A stretch of 64,000 bases of DNA from positions 1-64,000 of the forward strand of contig NZ_MATO01000037.1 in the NCBI RefSeq assembly GCF_001700325.1. Direction: 5' to 3'. The notes under the pieces are model-generated. The model saw only the letters and a program-made list of their open reading frames with translations. It was not told where the DNA came from and did not search any database. Each line of letters opens with the position of its first letter. The first letter of the stretch is position 1. The stretch is from Caryophanon latum (lineage in GTDB: Bacteria > Bacillota > Bacilli > Bacillales_A > Planococcaceae). The position numbers and the translations under genes were made by a program. Positions 36,185 through 44,218 of the stretch are shown here, one piece after another.

Positions 36185-38521
36185 TTATGGTTTTAATATT
36201 AGCTCATGTGATTGCTCATACGTGCCATCAATGCGCGTTTCAGTATAATCACCGTCTGCCCACGCACTCACTTGATCGGCATACCATTGTGATTTAAAGT
36301 GACCGCTTTGACCTGGGCCGTTAATATGGTATGCGCTTGATAAATCATTTAAATCTGCAACGAATCGCCATGCTGCACCGTGGTCAACTAAGCCGTTTGC
36401 TGGGTTGCCCGCTGCCATGACCGTCGTACGTGAACCACCAACTGGTACGGACGCCGGATTTAAAAAGCGTGCAAGTAGCTCATTGCTCGCTAACGGATGA
36501 TCGAATGTGAGTTGATGATAATCGCCCCATTTCCAATCTTCAAACTCTGTCTCTGGATACATCGTTTGTAGACGGTTTAACGCGTCGATAAAGCTGTTAT
36601 ACACAACGACATCGACACCACCAACACTCGTTAACCATGCGCCTTCTTTACCTTCGTAACCTTCACGAATAATGTTATCCATCGCCTGGTACTTCCCTTG
36701 CATCATTTTGTACACATCGTCTGGAATGGATTTACGGAATAAATTATCCTTTAAATGTTCAATCATTAAGTTAAATACAAGTGGCTCTGGTGCATCGATC
36801 GTTTCGTTGTAATCCCACTCTTTTAATGCTGCTACAATGTCGCTATATTGCTTTTCTTCATCTAACTTTTCAATCGATGTAATGAACTTCGGTAAAAACT
36901 CTTTTGCATATAAGTTTACCGTGTCCATTTGCATCGCCTGCATATCTTCCACCGTTAAATCGTCGCGCCCTTCGAGTAATTCAACAATGCGCTCATAGCG
37001 ATACGGCTGTGCCCACATATCTGTAATATGGTACGGATAGTCGTCTGATACAATTTTATTGTTCGCTGTAGCAATAAAGCCTTCTTCTGGATTTACAACA
37101 GTCGGTAGCTCGTCATACGGAATGTAGCCACTCCAGCCATATTCAGATGAATCGCCTGGTACTGGTAACGTGCCATCTCCTTTTAAACGCACTGGAATGT
37201 TGCCGTTTGCTTTATACGCAATCGTGCCATCTGTTGAAGCGAACACAAAGTTTTGTGCCGGTGCGTTAAAGTCTTCAAGCGCCGTTTCAAACTCATCCCA
37301 AGATTTTGCTTTGTTAAACGCTAAAATTGCTTGTAGCTCTTTTGTTGCTTCAAGTGCTGTCCACTGCATTGAATACACTTCACTTGCTGGACGTTCCTCA
37401 AAAATTAAATCTGAAATAATTGGACCGTGCTTCGTCGTCACAACTTCAAACTCCTCGACGTCGCCACCTTTTACGTTAATATTTTCCTCACGTACGTCGG
37501 CTTTGTAATACTCGCCGTCATATAAAAACTCATGGATGTTTTCAGGGTTTGTGCGCTCGATATATAAATCTTGCACGCTCGGCCCAACGTTTGTTACACC
37601 CCACGCAATGTTGTCATTGTGCCCTAAAATAATGCCTGGAATACCGGCAAAAATAACACCGCTTACGTTTTGCTCTGGTGATTGTAAATGCATTTGATAC
37701 CAAATGGAAGGTGTACCTAGCCCTAAGTGTGGATCGTCCGCAAGTAGCGGCTTACCTGATGCTGTTTTGTCGCCTGATACGACCCAGTTGTTACTGCCGT
37801 TAAACTCGTTCGGTAATACTGCCGCATCAAACCATGAAGCGACTTTCGGTGCGTTCTCGCCTGCTATAACCGTTTTTGCATCTTCTGGGTACGTAATATC
37901 AAGCTCGCTATATAGCTCCTCTGATAAGTTGTTTACTGCCCAATGACGGAATGCAAGTAAGTTCCAATGACCACCTAAATCATACGCCATATATTTACCG
38001 ATCGTTAATGAATCGATTGGTGTCCATTCTTCGGGTTCATAGCCTAATACAGAAAATTCATAGCTCAATTTCCCCTCTGCAATAAAGGCGTTTACCCCTT
38101 CAGCGAACCATTGTAGCACTTGCTTTGATTCATCATCATAGCCGTCATACGATGCTTCTGCTGCATGGCGTAAACTGAATGTGCGGAAAAACTTATCCGT
38201 ATCCACTGCCGCTTCTCCAACAACTTCCGCTAATCGCCCACTTGCTTGACGACGCGATAAATCCATTTGGAATAAACGGTCTTGTGCTTGTATGTAGCCT
38301 TGTGCGCGGTATAAATCCGCTTCTGTTTGCGCCGTAATGTGCGGCACACCTGCTTCATCGCGTACGACGCTTACTTCTTGCTCTAGCACATCGACTTGCA
38401 ATTCGCCTTCTATTTTAGGCTTTGATGCGTTAATGTACCAGTTGAAGCCACCGATTGTCAGTGCGACGATTGCGACAAGTGCCACAACGACCGACAACGC
38501 GATTTTCCAACCTTTTTTCAT
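36185..38521 (-). CDS. Penicillin acylase-family N-terminal nucleophile hydrolase
   Basis: A 778-residue Ntn-hydrolase precursor. An N-terminal membrane helix (about 7-29) anchors or exports it. S243 in FNGSNNWVV is the predicted autocatalytic cleavage point and new N-terminal nucleophile, splitting an alpha part (about 30-242) from a beta part. Family members hydrolyse amides such as penicillins or acyl-homoserine lactones; the true substrate here is unknown. The ATG at 38521 has AAGGAGG 8 bases upstream, preferred over 38539. Single gene. Confidence 0.9.
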   Translation of the reverse strand: MKKGWKIALSVVVALVAIVALTIGGFNWYINASKPKIEGELQVDVLEQEVSVVRDEAGVPHITAQTEADLYRAQGYIQAQDRLFQMDLSRRQASGRLAEVVGEAAVDTDKFFRTFSLRHAAEASYDGYDDESKQVLQWFAEGVNAFIAEGKLSYEFSVLGYEPEEWTPIDSLTIGKYMAYDLGGHWNLLAFRHWAVNNLSEELYSELDITYPEDAKTVIAGENAPKVASWFDAAVLPNEFNGSNNWVVSGDKTASGKPLLADDPHLGLGTPSIWYQMHLQSPEQNVSGVIFAGIPGIILGHNDNIAWGVTNVGPSVQDLYIERTNPENIHEFLYDGEYYKADVREENINVKGGDVEEFEVVTTKHGPIISDLIFEERPASEVYSMQWTALEATKELQAILAFNKAKSWDEFETALEDFNAPAQNFVFASTDGTIAYKANGNIPVRLKGDGTLPVPGDSSEYGWSGYIPYDELPTVVNPEEGFIATANNKIVSDDYPYHITDMWAQPYRYERIVELLEGRDDLTVEDMQAMQMDTVNLYAKEFLPKFITSIEKLDEEKQYSDIVAALKEWDYNETIDAPEPLVFNLMIEHLKDNLFRKSIPDDVYKMMQGKYQAMDNIIREGYEGKEGAWLTSVGGVDVVVYNSFIDALNRLQTMYPETEFEDWKWGDYHQLTFDHPLASNELLARFLNPASVPVGGSRTTVMAAGNPANGLVDHGAAWRFVADLNDLSSAYHINGPGQSGHFKSQWYADQVSAWADGDYTETRIDGTYEQSHELILKP

Positions 38522-38596
38522 GTATGAATCCTCCTTCAATAACTACTGCATGCCAAAAATACGACTTTCCTCTTATTTATAAGGAAACAAGCCATA

Positions 38597-38788
38597 TTAC
38601 TTTTTCCAATGTGGCTTATTATACTCACTCGCCTTAAAATTGTAAACCGGCTGAATGTGCTCGATGATGTCGACCGTTTCGTGAATATGTGTCATCGGCT
38701 TATATGCCATTGGTGCTTCATCTAACGTCTCTTCTGTCACTGAAGTCGTCCACACATCATGCATCGACTCTGTAATGTAATGATACAT
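38597..38788 (-). pseudogene. Remnant of an RtcB-type RNA ligase (C-terminus only)
   Basis: A 63-codon frame whose residues about 13-52 match the conserved end of RtcB-family RNA ligases: WTTSVTEETLDEAPMAYKP, then EHIQPVYNFKA, the usual RtcB C-terminal pattern (LDEAPxAYK ... PxxxxK). A full RtcB is about 370-480 residues, and no upstream part is present before the flanking gene, so more than 80 percent is missing. The ribosome site is poor (GGGGTG 2 bases before the ATG). It is probably decayed or displaced, though translation of the short frame cannot be excluded. Confidence 0.65.
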
Positions 38789-38873
38789 ATCACCCCATTT
38801 TCAAATAATTACTTTTATTATAACAAATGAAACGATATACTACTTCCTAAAATAGAAAAGTAGGTGCATACAT

Positions 38874-39992
38874 ATGTATGACGTTTTAATCATCGGCGCT
38901 GGCTCAATGGGAAGTGCTGCCAGTTATTTTTTAGCGAAAGAGGGAAAGAACGTATTATGTATCGACGCGTTTGACCCGCCGCATACAGAAGGAAGTCATC
39001 ACGGCGAAACGCGCATTATTCGCTACGCATATGGCGAAGGAACAGATTATGTGCAGCTAGCGTTGCGTGCTGGTGAGCTTTGGCGCGAGTTAGAGCAGCA
39101 AGTTGGCAAGCAGCTATTCATTCAAACCGGCATGCTAAACATCGCAAATGACGGCGCGACGTTTTTACAAAATATCGAAAGAAGCGCAGCGATGCACAAT
39201 ATTGCAATCGAAGCATTATTACCAACAGATGTACATAACCGCTTCGCTGGCATTACGCTACCAAACGACATGACCGCTTTATACGAGGCGGCTTCTGGGG
39301 TGCTGCGCGTAGAAGATTGCGTCAGCAGCTATCGTCAAGTTGCCGAGGCAGCTGGTGCAACATTTCGTGTCAATGAACCGGTCGTATCGATTGAAACAGG
39401 CACGACGCAGCGAGTAACGACAATTCACGGTACGTATGAAGCAGCCGTCCTGATCGTTTGTGCAGGTGCGCATTCAAAGCAGCTACTCCAAACCGCAAAC
39501 ATTCATGTACCGCTTACACCGACACGTAAAACGTTCGCCTGGTTTGAAGCATCTGATCTATACGATGCATCGCAATTTCCCGCATTTTTACTTGAACGCG
39601 ACAACTACTGTTACTACGGCTTTCCAAGCATTGACGGAAGCGGCTATAAAGTAGGACGTCACGACGGCGGCCAACCAATCGACGTTACGCAGCCGATGCA
39701 GCCATTTAACGACGATGATTTAGTCGAGCTTGAATATTTTATTACGACGTACATGCCACAAGTCGGCGCATTGAAATTTGGAAAAGAATGCAAATATAAT
39801 ATGACCGACGATGAGCATTTCATTATTGATACGCTACCGGACAACGACAACGTCATATTAGCGACTGGCTTTTCTGGTCACGGCTTTAAATTTAGTAGCG
39901 CAATCGGCGAGCTGCTTTGTCACTTAGCAACGAAGCAGCCGACTGCATACGATTTATCACGCTTTTCACTTGCGCGTTTTTCACACGAATAA
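38874..39992 (+). CDS. solA: SolA/monomeric sarcosine oxidase-like flavoprotein
   Basis: A 372-residue FAD oxidase of the sarcosine oxidase/N-methyltryptophan oxidase family. The Rossmann loop IIGAGSMGSA is at residues 6-15, followed by the family motif SHHGETRIIRYAYGEG. C306 in KECKYNMT is the cysteine expected to hold FAD covalently, and GFSGHGFKF forms the C-terminal flavin contact. It should oxidise an N-methyl amino acid to release formaldehyde and peroxide; the exact substrate is open. It lies 11 bases before the RibD-C reductase gene. Confidence 0.88.
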   Translation: MYDVLIIGAGSMGSAASYFLAKEGKNVLCIDAFDPPHTEGSHHGETRIIRYAYGEGTDYVQLALRAGELWRELEQQVGKQLFIQTGMLNIANDGATFLQNIERSAAMHNIAIEALLPTDVHNRFAGITLPNDMTALYEAASGVLRVEDCVSSYRQVAEAAGATFRVNEPVVSIETGTTQRVTTIHGTYEAAVLIVCAGAHSKQLLQTANIHVPLTPTRKTFAWFEASDLYDASQFPAFLLERDNYCYYGFPSIDGSGYKVGRHDGGQPIDVTQPMQPFNDDDLVELEYFITTYMPQVGALKFGKECKYNMTDDEHFIIDTLPDNDNVILATGFSGHGFKFSSAIGELLCHLATKQPTAYDLSRFSLARFSHE

Positions 39993-40003
39993 GGAGGGGT
40001 TTT

Positions 40004-40531
40004 ATGCGACGTGTCAAAGTATTTTTGCCGATGACGCTCGATCATTATGTCGCAACAGAGCAAGGCAATTTAAATTGGTTAAACAATATCGAAGGTTTTC
40101 GTGAAGAGGGCTTTGGCAAAATGTATGACTCGATCGATACGTTAGTTGTGAGCCGCCCGATGCTTGAGTGGCTCGATGCATTGCCGAACATGACATTTCC
40201 GTACAAAGCGAAAACGTGCTACGTGTTCTCACGCAGCGAGCAAACAGCACATGACGGCATTACATGGATAAACGAGGACGTCACGACATTTTTACGAACG
40301 CTAAAACAGCAAGATGGTCGCGACATTTGGTTGCTCGGTGGGGGGCAATTTTTGCGCACCGTACTTGATGCATGCTTAGTCGATGAAATCATCTTCACGA
40401 TTGCACCAATTATACTAGGCAGTGGCATTCCCTTTTTCCCCGGTGTGTTAAATACGCAACACTTATCGCTTCAGCACGTCGAGGCGTTTGGGCAGTTTGT
40501 CGAAATTCGTTACGCTGTTGTACCGACATAA
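40004..40531 (+). CDS. RibD C-terminal/DHFR-like reductase
   Basis: A 175-residue protein of the RibD_C (dihydrofolate-reductase-fold) family: an N-terminal SLDHY-like stretch (LPMTLDHYVA), a central DIWLLGGGQFLRTVLD loop that binds NADPH, and the closing EIIFTIAPIILGSGIPFF motif. The ATG at 40004 has AAGGAGGGG 5 bases upstream; the longer frame lies inside the preceding gene. It forms an operon with the SolA-like oxidase. Its location next to a riboflavin operon that lacks ribD is noteworthy, but most small proteins of this family are not riboflavin enzymes. Confidence 0.85.
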   Translation: MRRVKVFLPMTLDHYVATEQGNLNWLNNIEGFREEGFGKMYDSIDTLVVSRPMLEWLDALPNMTFPYKAKTCYVFSRSEQTAHDGITWINEDVTTFLRTLKQQDGRDIWLLGGGQFLRTVLDACLVDEIIFTIAPIILGSGIPFFPGVLNTQHLSLQHVEAFGQFVEIRYAVVPT

Positions 40532-40571
40532 AAAAAGGTATGCGCTACATGTTGACGTAGCACACACCTTT
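40531..40571. terminator. Bidirectional terminator between the RibD-C gene and ribH
   Basis: AAAGGTATGCGCTAC / GTAGCACACACCTTT, an imperfect stem with an 8-base loop and A/T tracts. Confidence 0.78.
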
Positions 40572-40576
40572 ACTGT

Positions 40577-41062
40577 TTATACCGTTACTGCTACTGGCTC
40601 AATGACGCGCACTAAGTTTGCCATTTCAATTGCTGAAATTGCACAATCGTAGCCTTTGTTGCCTGCTTTCGTACCAGCACGCTCAATTGCTTGCTCGATC
40701 GATTCCGTCGTGACGATACCGAAAATAACTGGTACACCTGTTTGTAACGATACTTGTTGAATGCCTTTTGCCGCTTCGTTACATACGTAGTCGTAATGCG
40801 TCGTTGCACCGCGGATCACTGTACCAAGACCGATGACCGCATCGTACTTGCCGCTTTCCACTAATTTTTTTGCGATGAATGGCACTTCGTAAGCACCTGG
40901 TACCCACGCCACTTCAATGGCATCGTCTTCTACCCCGTGACGACGTAAGCCATCTACTGCACCGTCTAATAATTTAGCGTTAATGAAGTCGTTGAAACGT
41001 CCTACGACAATACCGACACGTAATCCTGTACCGATTAAATTTGCTTCAATTGTTTTTACCAT
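40577..41062 (-). CDS. ribH: Lumazine synthase (6,7-dimethyl-8-ribityllumazine synthase)
   Basis: A 161-residue enzyme that condenses the pyrimidine intermediate with dihydroxybutanone phosphate and usually assembles as a 60-subunit capsid in Bacillales. [16 protein letters not shown] and the catalytic-histidine region [16 protein letters not shown] are intact. The ATG at 41062 has GGGGG 8 bases upstream. It is third in ribE-ribB-ribH under the tandem FMN riboswitches. Confidence 0.96.
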   Translation of the reverse strand: MVKTIEANLIGTGLRVGIVVGRFNDFINAKLLDGAVDGLRRHGVEDDAIEVAWVPGAYEVPFIAKKLVESGKYDAVIGLGTVIRGATTHYDYVCNEAAKGIQQVSLQTGVPVIFGIVTTESIEQAIERAGTKAGNKGYDCAISAIEMANLVRVIEPVAVTV

Positions 41063-41075
41063 TTTGATTTCCCCC

Positions 41076-41675
41076 TTAGTTATGTACAAGCTGCATATGT
41101 GCAACGAGCTGTTCGATTGTTAAAATGATCATGCCGTGCTGTGCCGCAACAATTTCTAGCTGCGGACGACGCGCCATCGTACCGTCTAAATTTAAAATTT
41201 CACAAATAACGGCTGCTGGTGCTGAGCCACAAAGCTTTGCTAGCTCAACGCCCGCTTCTGTATGCCCGCGACGTTCTAACACGCCACCACGCTTTGCAAG
41301 CAGCGGAAACATATGCCCTGGACGCTTAAATTGCTGCGGCGTCGTTGTCGGGTCGCATAGGCGCTGAATCGTCTCTGCACGCTCAAACGCACTAATGCCC
41401 GTCGTCGTCGTTTCAAAGTCTACACTTTCTGTAAACGCTGTGCCGTGCGGGTCTGTATTATGACGAACCATTGGCGCAAGCTGTAGTCGCTCCGCAATTG
41501 CCTCATCGATTGGTGCACAAATGAGCCCGCGCCCATGCACTGCCATAAAGTTAATATTTTCAGGTGTTGCATGCTCAGCTAAACAAACGAAATCCCCTTC
41601 GTTTTCGCGGTCCTCATCATCTACAACGATAATGATGCGCCCTGCCTTTAAATGCTGTAATGCTACTTCTACCAT
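41076..41675 (-). CDS. ribB: 3,4-dihydroxy-2-butanone-4-phosphate synthase (stand-alone RibB)
   Basis: A 199-residue enzyme making dihydroxybutanone phosphate from ribulose-5-phosphate. The acidic metal loop [14 protein letters not shown] and the [14 protein letters not shown] substrate motif are intact. In most Bacillales this domain is fused to GTP cyclohydrolase II (RibBA, about 400 residues); here the frame ends after the first domain, with ribH starting 14 bases later. There is no sign of a frameshifted second half. GTP cyclohydrolase II must be encoded elsewhere. Confidence 0.95.
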   Translation of the reverse strand: MVEVALQHLKAGRIIIVVDDEDRENEGDFVCLAEHATPENINFMAVHGRGLICAPIDEAIAERLQLAPMVRHNTDPHGTAFTESVDFETTTTGISAFERAETIQRLCDPTTTPQQFKRPGHMFPLLAKRGGVLERRGHTEAGVELAKLCGSAPAAVICEILNLDGTMARRPQLEIVAAQHGMIILTIEQLVAHMQLVHN

Positions 41676-41693
41676 GTTTGTTCCTCCTCGCGT

Positions 41694-42332
41694 TTAAAAG
41701 CCATGCTGCGTTAAAAAGTCGCGTGAAATGTTCGACGATGCTTGACGCTGTGCTAGAAAGTGCTGCACATATTTGCCAAATAAATCACATTCGATGTTGA
41801 CGATATCGCCCACTTGCTTTTTACTTAAAATTGTTTCTGCATATGTGTGCGGAATGAGCGATACAGTAACGCTCGTATCCGTTACGTTAAAAATCGTTAA
41901 ACTAATGCCATCAATGCAAATCGAACCTTTATGAATGCATTGTGCGGCGAGCTCTTTCGGTAGCTGAATATCAACATATACCGCGTTCCCTTTTGGCGTT
42001 TTTCGCAGCAATGTGCCGACACCATCGACATGTCCTGATACAATATGTCCACCGAAGCGACCGTTTGCAGCCATTGCGCGCTCTAAATTGACGACGCTAC
42101 CACGCGAAAGTGATCGCAAGCTCGTTGCGTCAATCGTTTCTGGCATGACGTCTGCTGTGAAGCTTTTTGATGTAAATGTCGTCACCGTTAAACAAACACC
42201 GTTTACAGCGATGCTATCCCCGAGCTGCACATCTTCAAGCACTTTGCTCGCTTGAATTGTAAGTGCAATCGCATCAGCTGTCGCTTGAATGCTCATAATT
42301 TGACCGATTTCCTCAATAATTCCTGTAAACAT
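41694..42332 (-). CDS. ribE: Riboflavin synthase, alpha chain
   Basis: A 212-residue enzyme with two similar beta-barrels: the first begins MFTGIIEEIG and has NGVCLTV, the second begins FGGHIVSGHVDG and has DGISLTI. It converts two lumazine molecules into riboflavin plus a pyrimidine returned to RibH. The ATG follows AGGAGG. It is first in the operon, about 70 bases after the second riboswitch terminator. Confidence 0.96.
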   Translation of the reverse strand: MFTGIIEEIGQIMSIQATADAIALTIQASKVLEDVQLGDSIAVNGVCLTVTTFTSKSFTADVMPETIDATSLRSLSRGSVVNLERAMAANGRFGGHIVSGHVDGVGTLLRKTPKGNAVYVDIQLPKELAAQCIHKGSICIDGISLTIFNVTDTSVTVSLIPHTYAETILSKKQVGDIVNIECDLFGKYVQHFLAQRQASSNISRDFLTQHGF

Positions 42333-42404
42333 AAAATCCTCCTAACCTCATTCAACTACTAGGGTTAAGTGATGGACTTGTGCAATGCGCGTCTATCCGT
42401 CCAT

Positions 42405-42433
42405 AAAAAAATCCACTAACGAGTCGTTAGCGG
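42405..42433 (-). terminator. Terminator of FMN riboswitch unit 2 (gene-proximal)
   Basis: On the minus strand CCGCTAAC / GTTAGTGG around a GACTC-type loop, followed by seven Ts. It precedes ribE. Confidence 0.87.
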
Positions 42434-42515
42434 AAGAATGAACGGTACACGAAATAAGCCTTTTTTATCGCTATTTTTCGCCACGACGAAAAATACGAAA
42501 AAGCTCGCTTTTGTA

Positions 42516-42642
42516 CGCCTTCTCCCATCCAGACTATACTGTCGGCTTTGGAATTGCACCAAATCATGCGATTGCTCGCTCGTAGGCTTATGAAGTTTCC
42601 TTCAATCACTACCGGCTGGGATTTTCACCCTACCCCGAAGAC
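42516..42642 (-). promoter_or_regulatory. FMN riboswitch (RFN element), gene-proximal copy
   Basis: On the minus strand all RFN blocks are present in order: TCTTCGGGGTAGGGTGAAAA, TCCCAGCCGGTAGTGATT, AGCCTACGAGCGAGCAAT, GATTTGGTGCAATTCCAAAG, CCGACAGTATAGTCTGGATG, GGAGAAGGCG. FMN binding should favour the terminator that follows. It is 123 of 127 bases identical to the copy at 42769-42895. Confidence 0.95.
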
Positions 42643-42660
42643 CAACTATTTAATTGCAAT

Positions 42661-42689
42661 AAAAAAGCATCCTGAGCATATCGGGATGC
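42661..42689 (-). terminator. Terminator of FMN riboswitch unit 1 (promoter-proximal)
   Basis: On the minus strand GCATCC / GGATGC with an 11-base loop, followed by six Ts. It lies between the two riboswitch copies, so each copy has its own terminator. Confidence 0.85.
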
Positions 42690-42768
42690 GAAAATTGCGT
42701 ATACGAAATACAGCTAGTTGCTAGCAATTTTAGGCATGCTAAAAAAGCGCGTACTAACGACTGCGATC

Positions 42769-42895
42769 CGCCTTCTCTCATCCAGACTGTACTGTCGGCT
42801 TTGGAATTGCACCAAATCATGCGATTGCTCGCTCGTAGGCTTATGAAGTTTCCTTCAATCACTACCGGCTGGGACTTTCACCCGACCCCGAAGAC
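42769..42895 (-). promoter_or_regulatory. FMN riboswitch (RFN element), promoter-proximal copy
   Basis: Full RFN consensus on the minus strand, the same length as the gene-proximal copy (127 bases) with four substitutions, none of which disrupts the conserved cores. Similarity extends upstream through GCAATTAAA, while the downstream terminators differ in sequence. Confidence 0.95.
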
Positions 42896-42913
42896 ACTTG
42901 TTTAATTGCTTTA

Positions 42914-42943
42914 AGCGTAGCAGAACTAAAATTACTCTGTCAA
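42914..42943 (-). promoter_or_regulatory. Promoter of the riboflavin operon
   Basis: On the minus strand TTGACA (42938-42943), an 18-base spacer and TACGCT (42914-42919) with an upstream TGC. Transcription would start just before the first riboswitch. Confidence 0.68.
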
Positions 42944-42960
42944 CTAAAATTTTCTGATAA

Positions 42961-43003
42961 TACAAAAAATAAAACATAACAGCGGCTTTAACCGTTGCTA
43001 TGC
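42961..43003 (-). terminator. Terminator of the AI-2E-family gene
   Basis: On the minus strand AGCAACGG / CCGCTGTT around TTAAAG, followed by a T-rich tract. Confidence 0.7.
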
Positions 43004-43022
43004 CTTACTTTACGTACGATCT

Positions 43023-44033
43023 TTATGCAACCTCTTTTGCAAACGGATCGCCTTTAATTAAACCGATAATAAACACGAACAACGGAATGCCGATGACAAG
43101 CCCCCACGCACCGAACAATAACTCACCGACCATGAGCACGATAAACGTATAAAAAATCGGCAGCTTCATCGTAATCGAATACAGCTTCGGATTTAAAAAA
43201 TACGACTCAATTGCATGGATGACCATAATCATCATGATCATATATACGACGTAAATCGGTCCGCCAATTTGGAACGCAATAATCGATAACGGCACGAGCG
43301 AAATGACAACCCCAATGACCGGCATCAGTCCGAGGAAGAAAATCATAATCGCTAAGCCAAGAATGTTCGGAAATCCAAGCAGCAAGAGCCCAACGATTGA
43401 CAACAACGTATTGATCGACGAAATCATAATTTGAACTTTAATCGCAATGCCAAACGTATTTAAAAAGCTTTGTCCAAAAGCCGCTACTTGATCGTAAATT
43501 TTTGCTGTTTCAATCGTGCGCAGTGATGCAGAAAACGACTTAATTTTATCAAGCTCAAACAAAAAGAAAAAGCTTAGCAAAATCGCTACAAATGCTTCTA
43601 ACAATAACGTACTAATACCCGTCGTTGCAGCGAGCGCCTTCGCACCGATACTTTCTAGCATGCCACCCATATCTAAATTGTTGAGCAAATCATAAATTTG
43701 TACCGGCAGCACATTTTCATACGCTTGTAAATTAAACGATGACCCTTGAATGACGATCGTCGAAAATTGCTGCACGGCAACTGGCAAATAGCGGTATCCA
43801 ACAAACGCGATGACGAAAAGCACAACGCTGTACATGATAATGATAATCGATTTTTTCATATGCCATTTTGACGGCATAATGTGCAACACTTTCGTAAAAA
43901 TCGTATACGCCAAATATGTAAAAATAAACGTCAATAATAAAAAGTTTAACGCGTTTTTCAAAAAAAATAATAACGCGATTAATAAAATTACCGTTAGCCA
44001 TTTTAACGATAGTTTATTTTGAATAAATTGCAC
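43023..44033 (-). CDS. AI-2E-family (PerM-like) membrane transporter
   Basis: A 336-residue protein with about eight membrane helices in the family arrangement: three N-terminal helices, an extended central segment (about 85-140) and five C-terminal helices with the GFPNILGLAIMIFFLGLMPVIG and GPIYVVYM regions. Members move diverse substrates (autoinducer-2 export, sodium/proton exchange), so none can be assigned. The start is GTG after AAAGGGG. Single gene between the rib promoter and ilvE. Confidence 0.87.
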   Translation of the reverse strand: MQFIQNKLSLKWLTVILLIALLFFLKNALNFLLLTFIFTYLAYTIFTKVLHIMPSKWHMKKSIIIIMYSVVLFVIAFVGYRYLPVAVQQFSTIVIQGSSFNLQAYENVLPVQIYDLLNNLDMGGMLESIGAKALAATTGISTLLLEAFVAILLSFFFLFELDKIKSFSASLRTIETAKIYDQVAAFGQSFLNTFGIAIKVQIMISSINTLLSIVGLLLLGFPNILGLAIMIFFLGLMPVIGVVISLVPLSIIAFQIGGPIYVVYMIMMIMVIHAIESYFLNPKLYSITMKLPIFYTFIVLMVGELLFGAWGLVIGIPLFVFIIGLIKGDPFAKEVA

Positions 44034-44139
44034 GCAAAAGCCCCTTTCACTTTCTTCTTAATCATACCATAGTATGTAGTTCTTACGACTGATGAACTTT
44101 CGTTTTTTGCACAGCGCATCCACGCTTCATAAACAAAGA

Positions 44140-44179
44140 GAAAAAGATCATTCAAAACAATGCTGTTTCGGATGATCTA
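44140..44179 (-). terminator. Terminator downstream of ilvE
   Basis: On the minus strand AGATCATCC ... GAATGATCT then TTTTTC. A smaller GCAGCA/TGCTGC hairpin lies between it and the stop codon. Confidence 0.75.
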
Positions 44180-44218
44180 ATTCTACAAGCAGCATATTTC
44201 ATACGTGCTGCTCGTCTA

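Noticed and set aside
42427..42862. Two short minus-strand frames with near-identical protein sequence (42427-42609 and 42650-42862)
   Set aside because: They are translations of the two FMN riboswitches; their similarity reflects RNA conservation, and there is no ribosome site.
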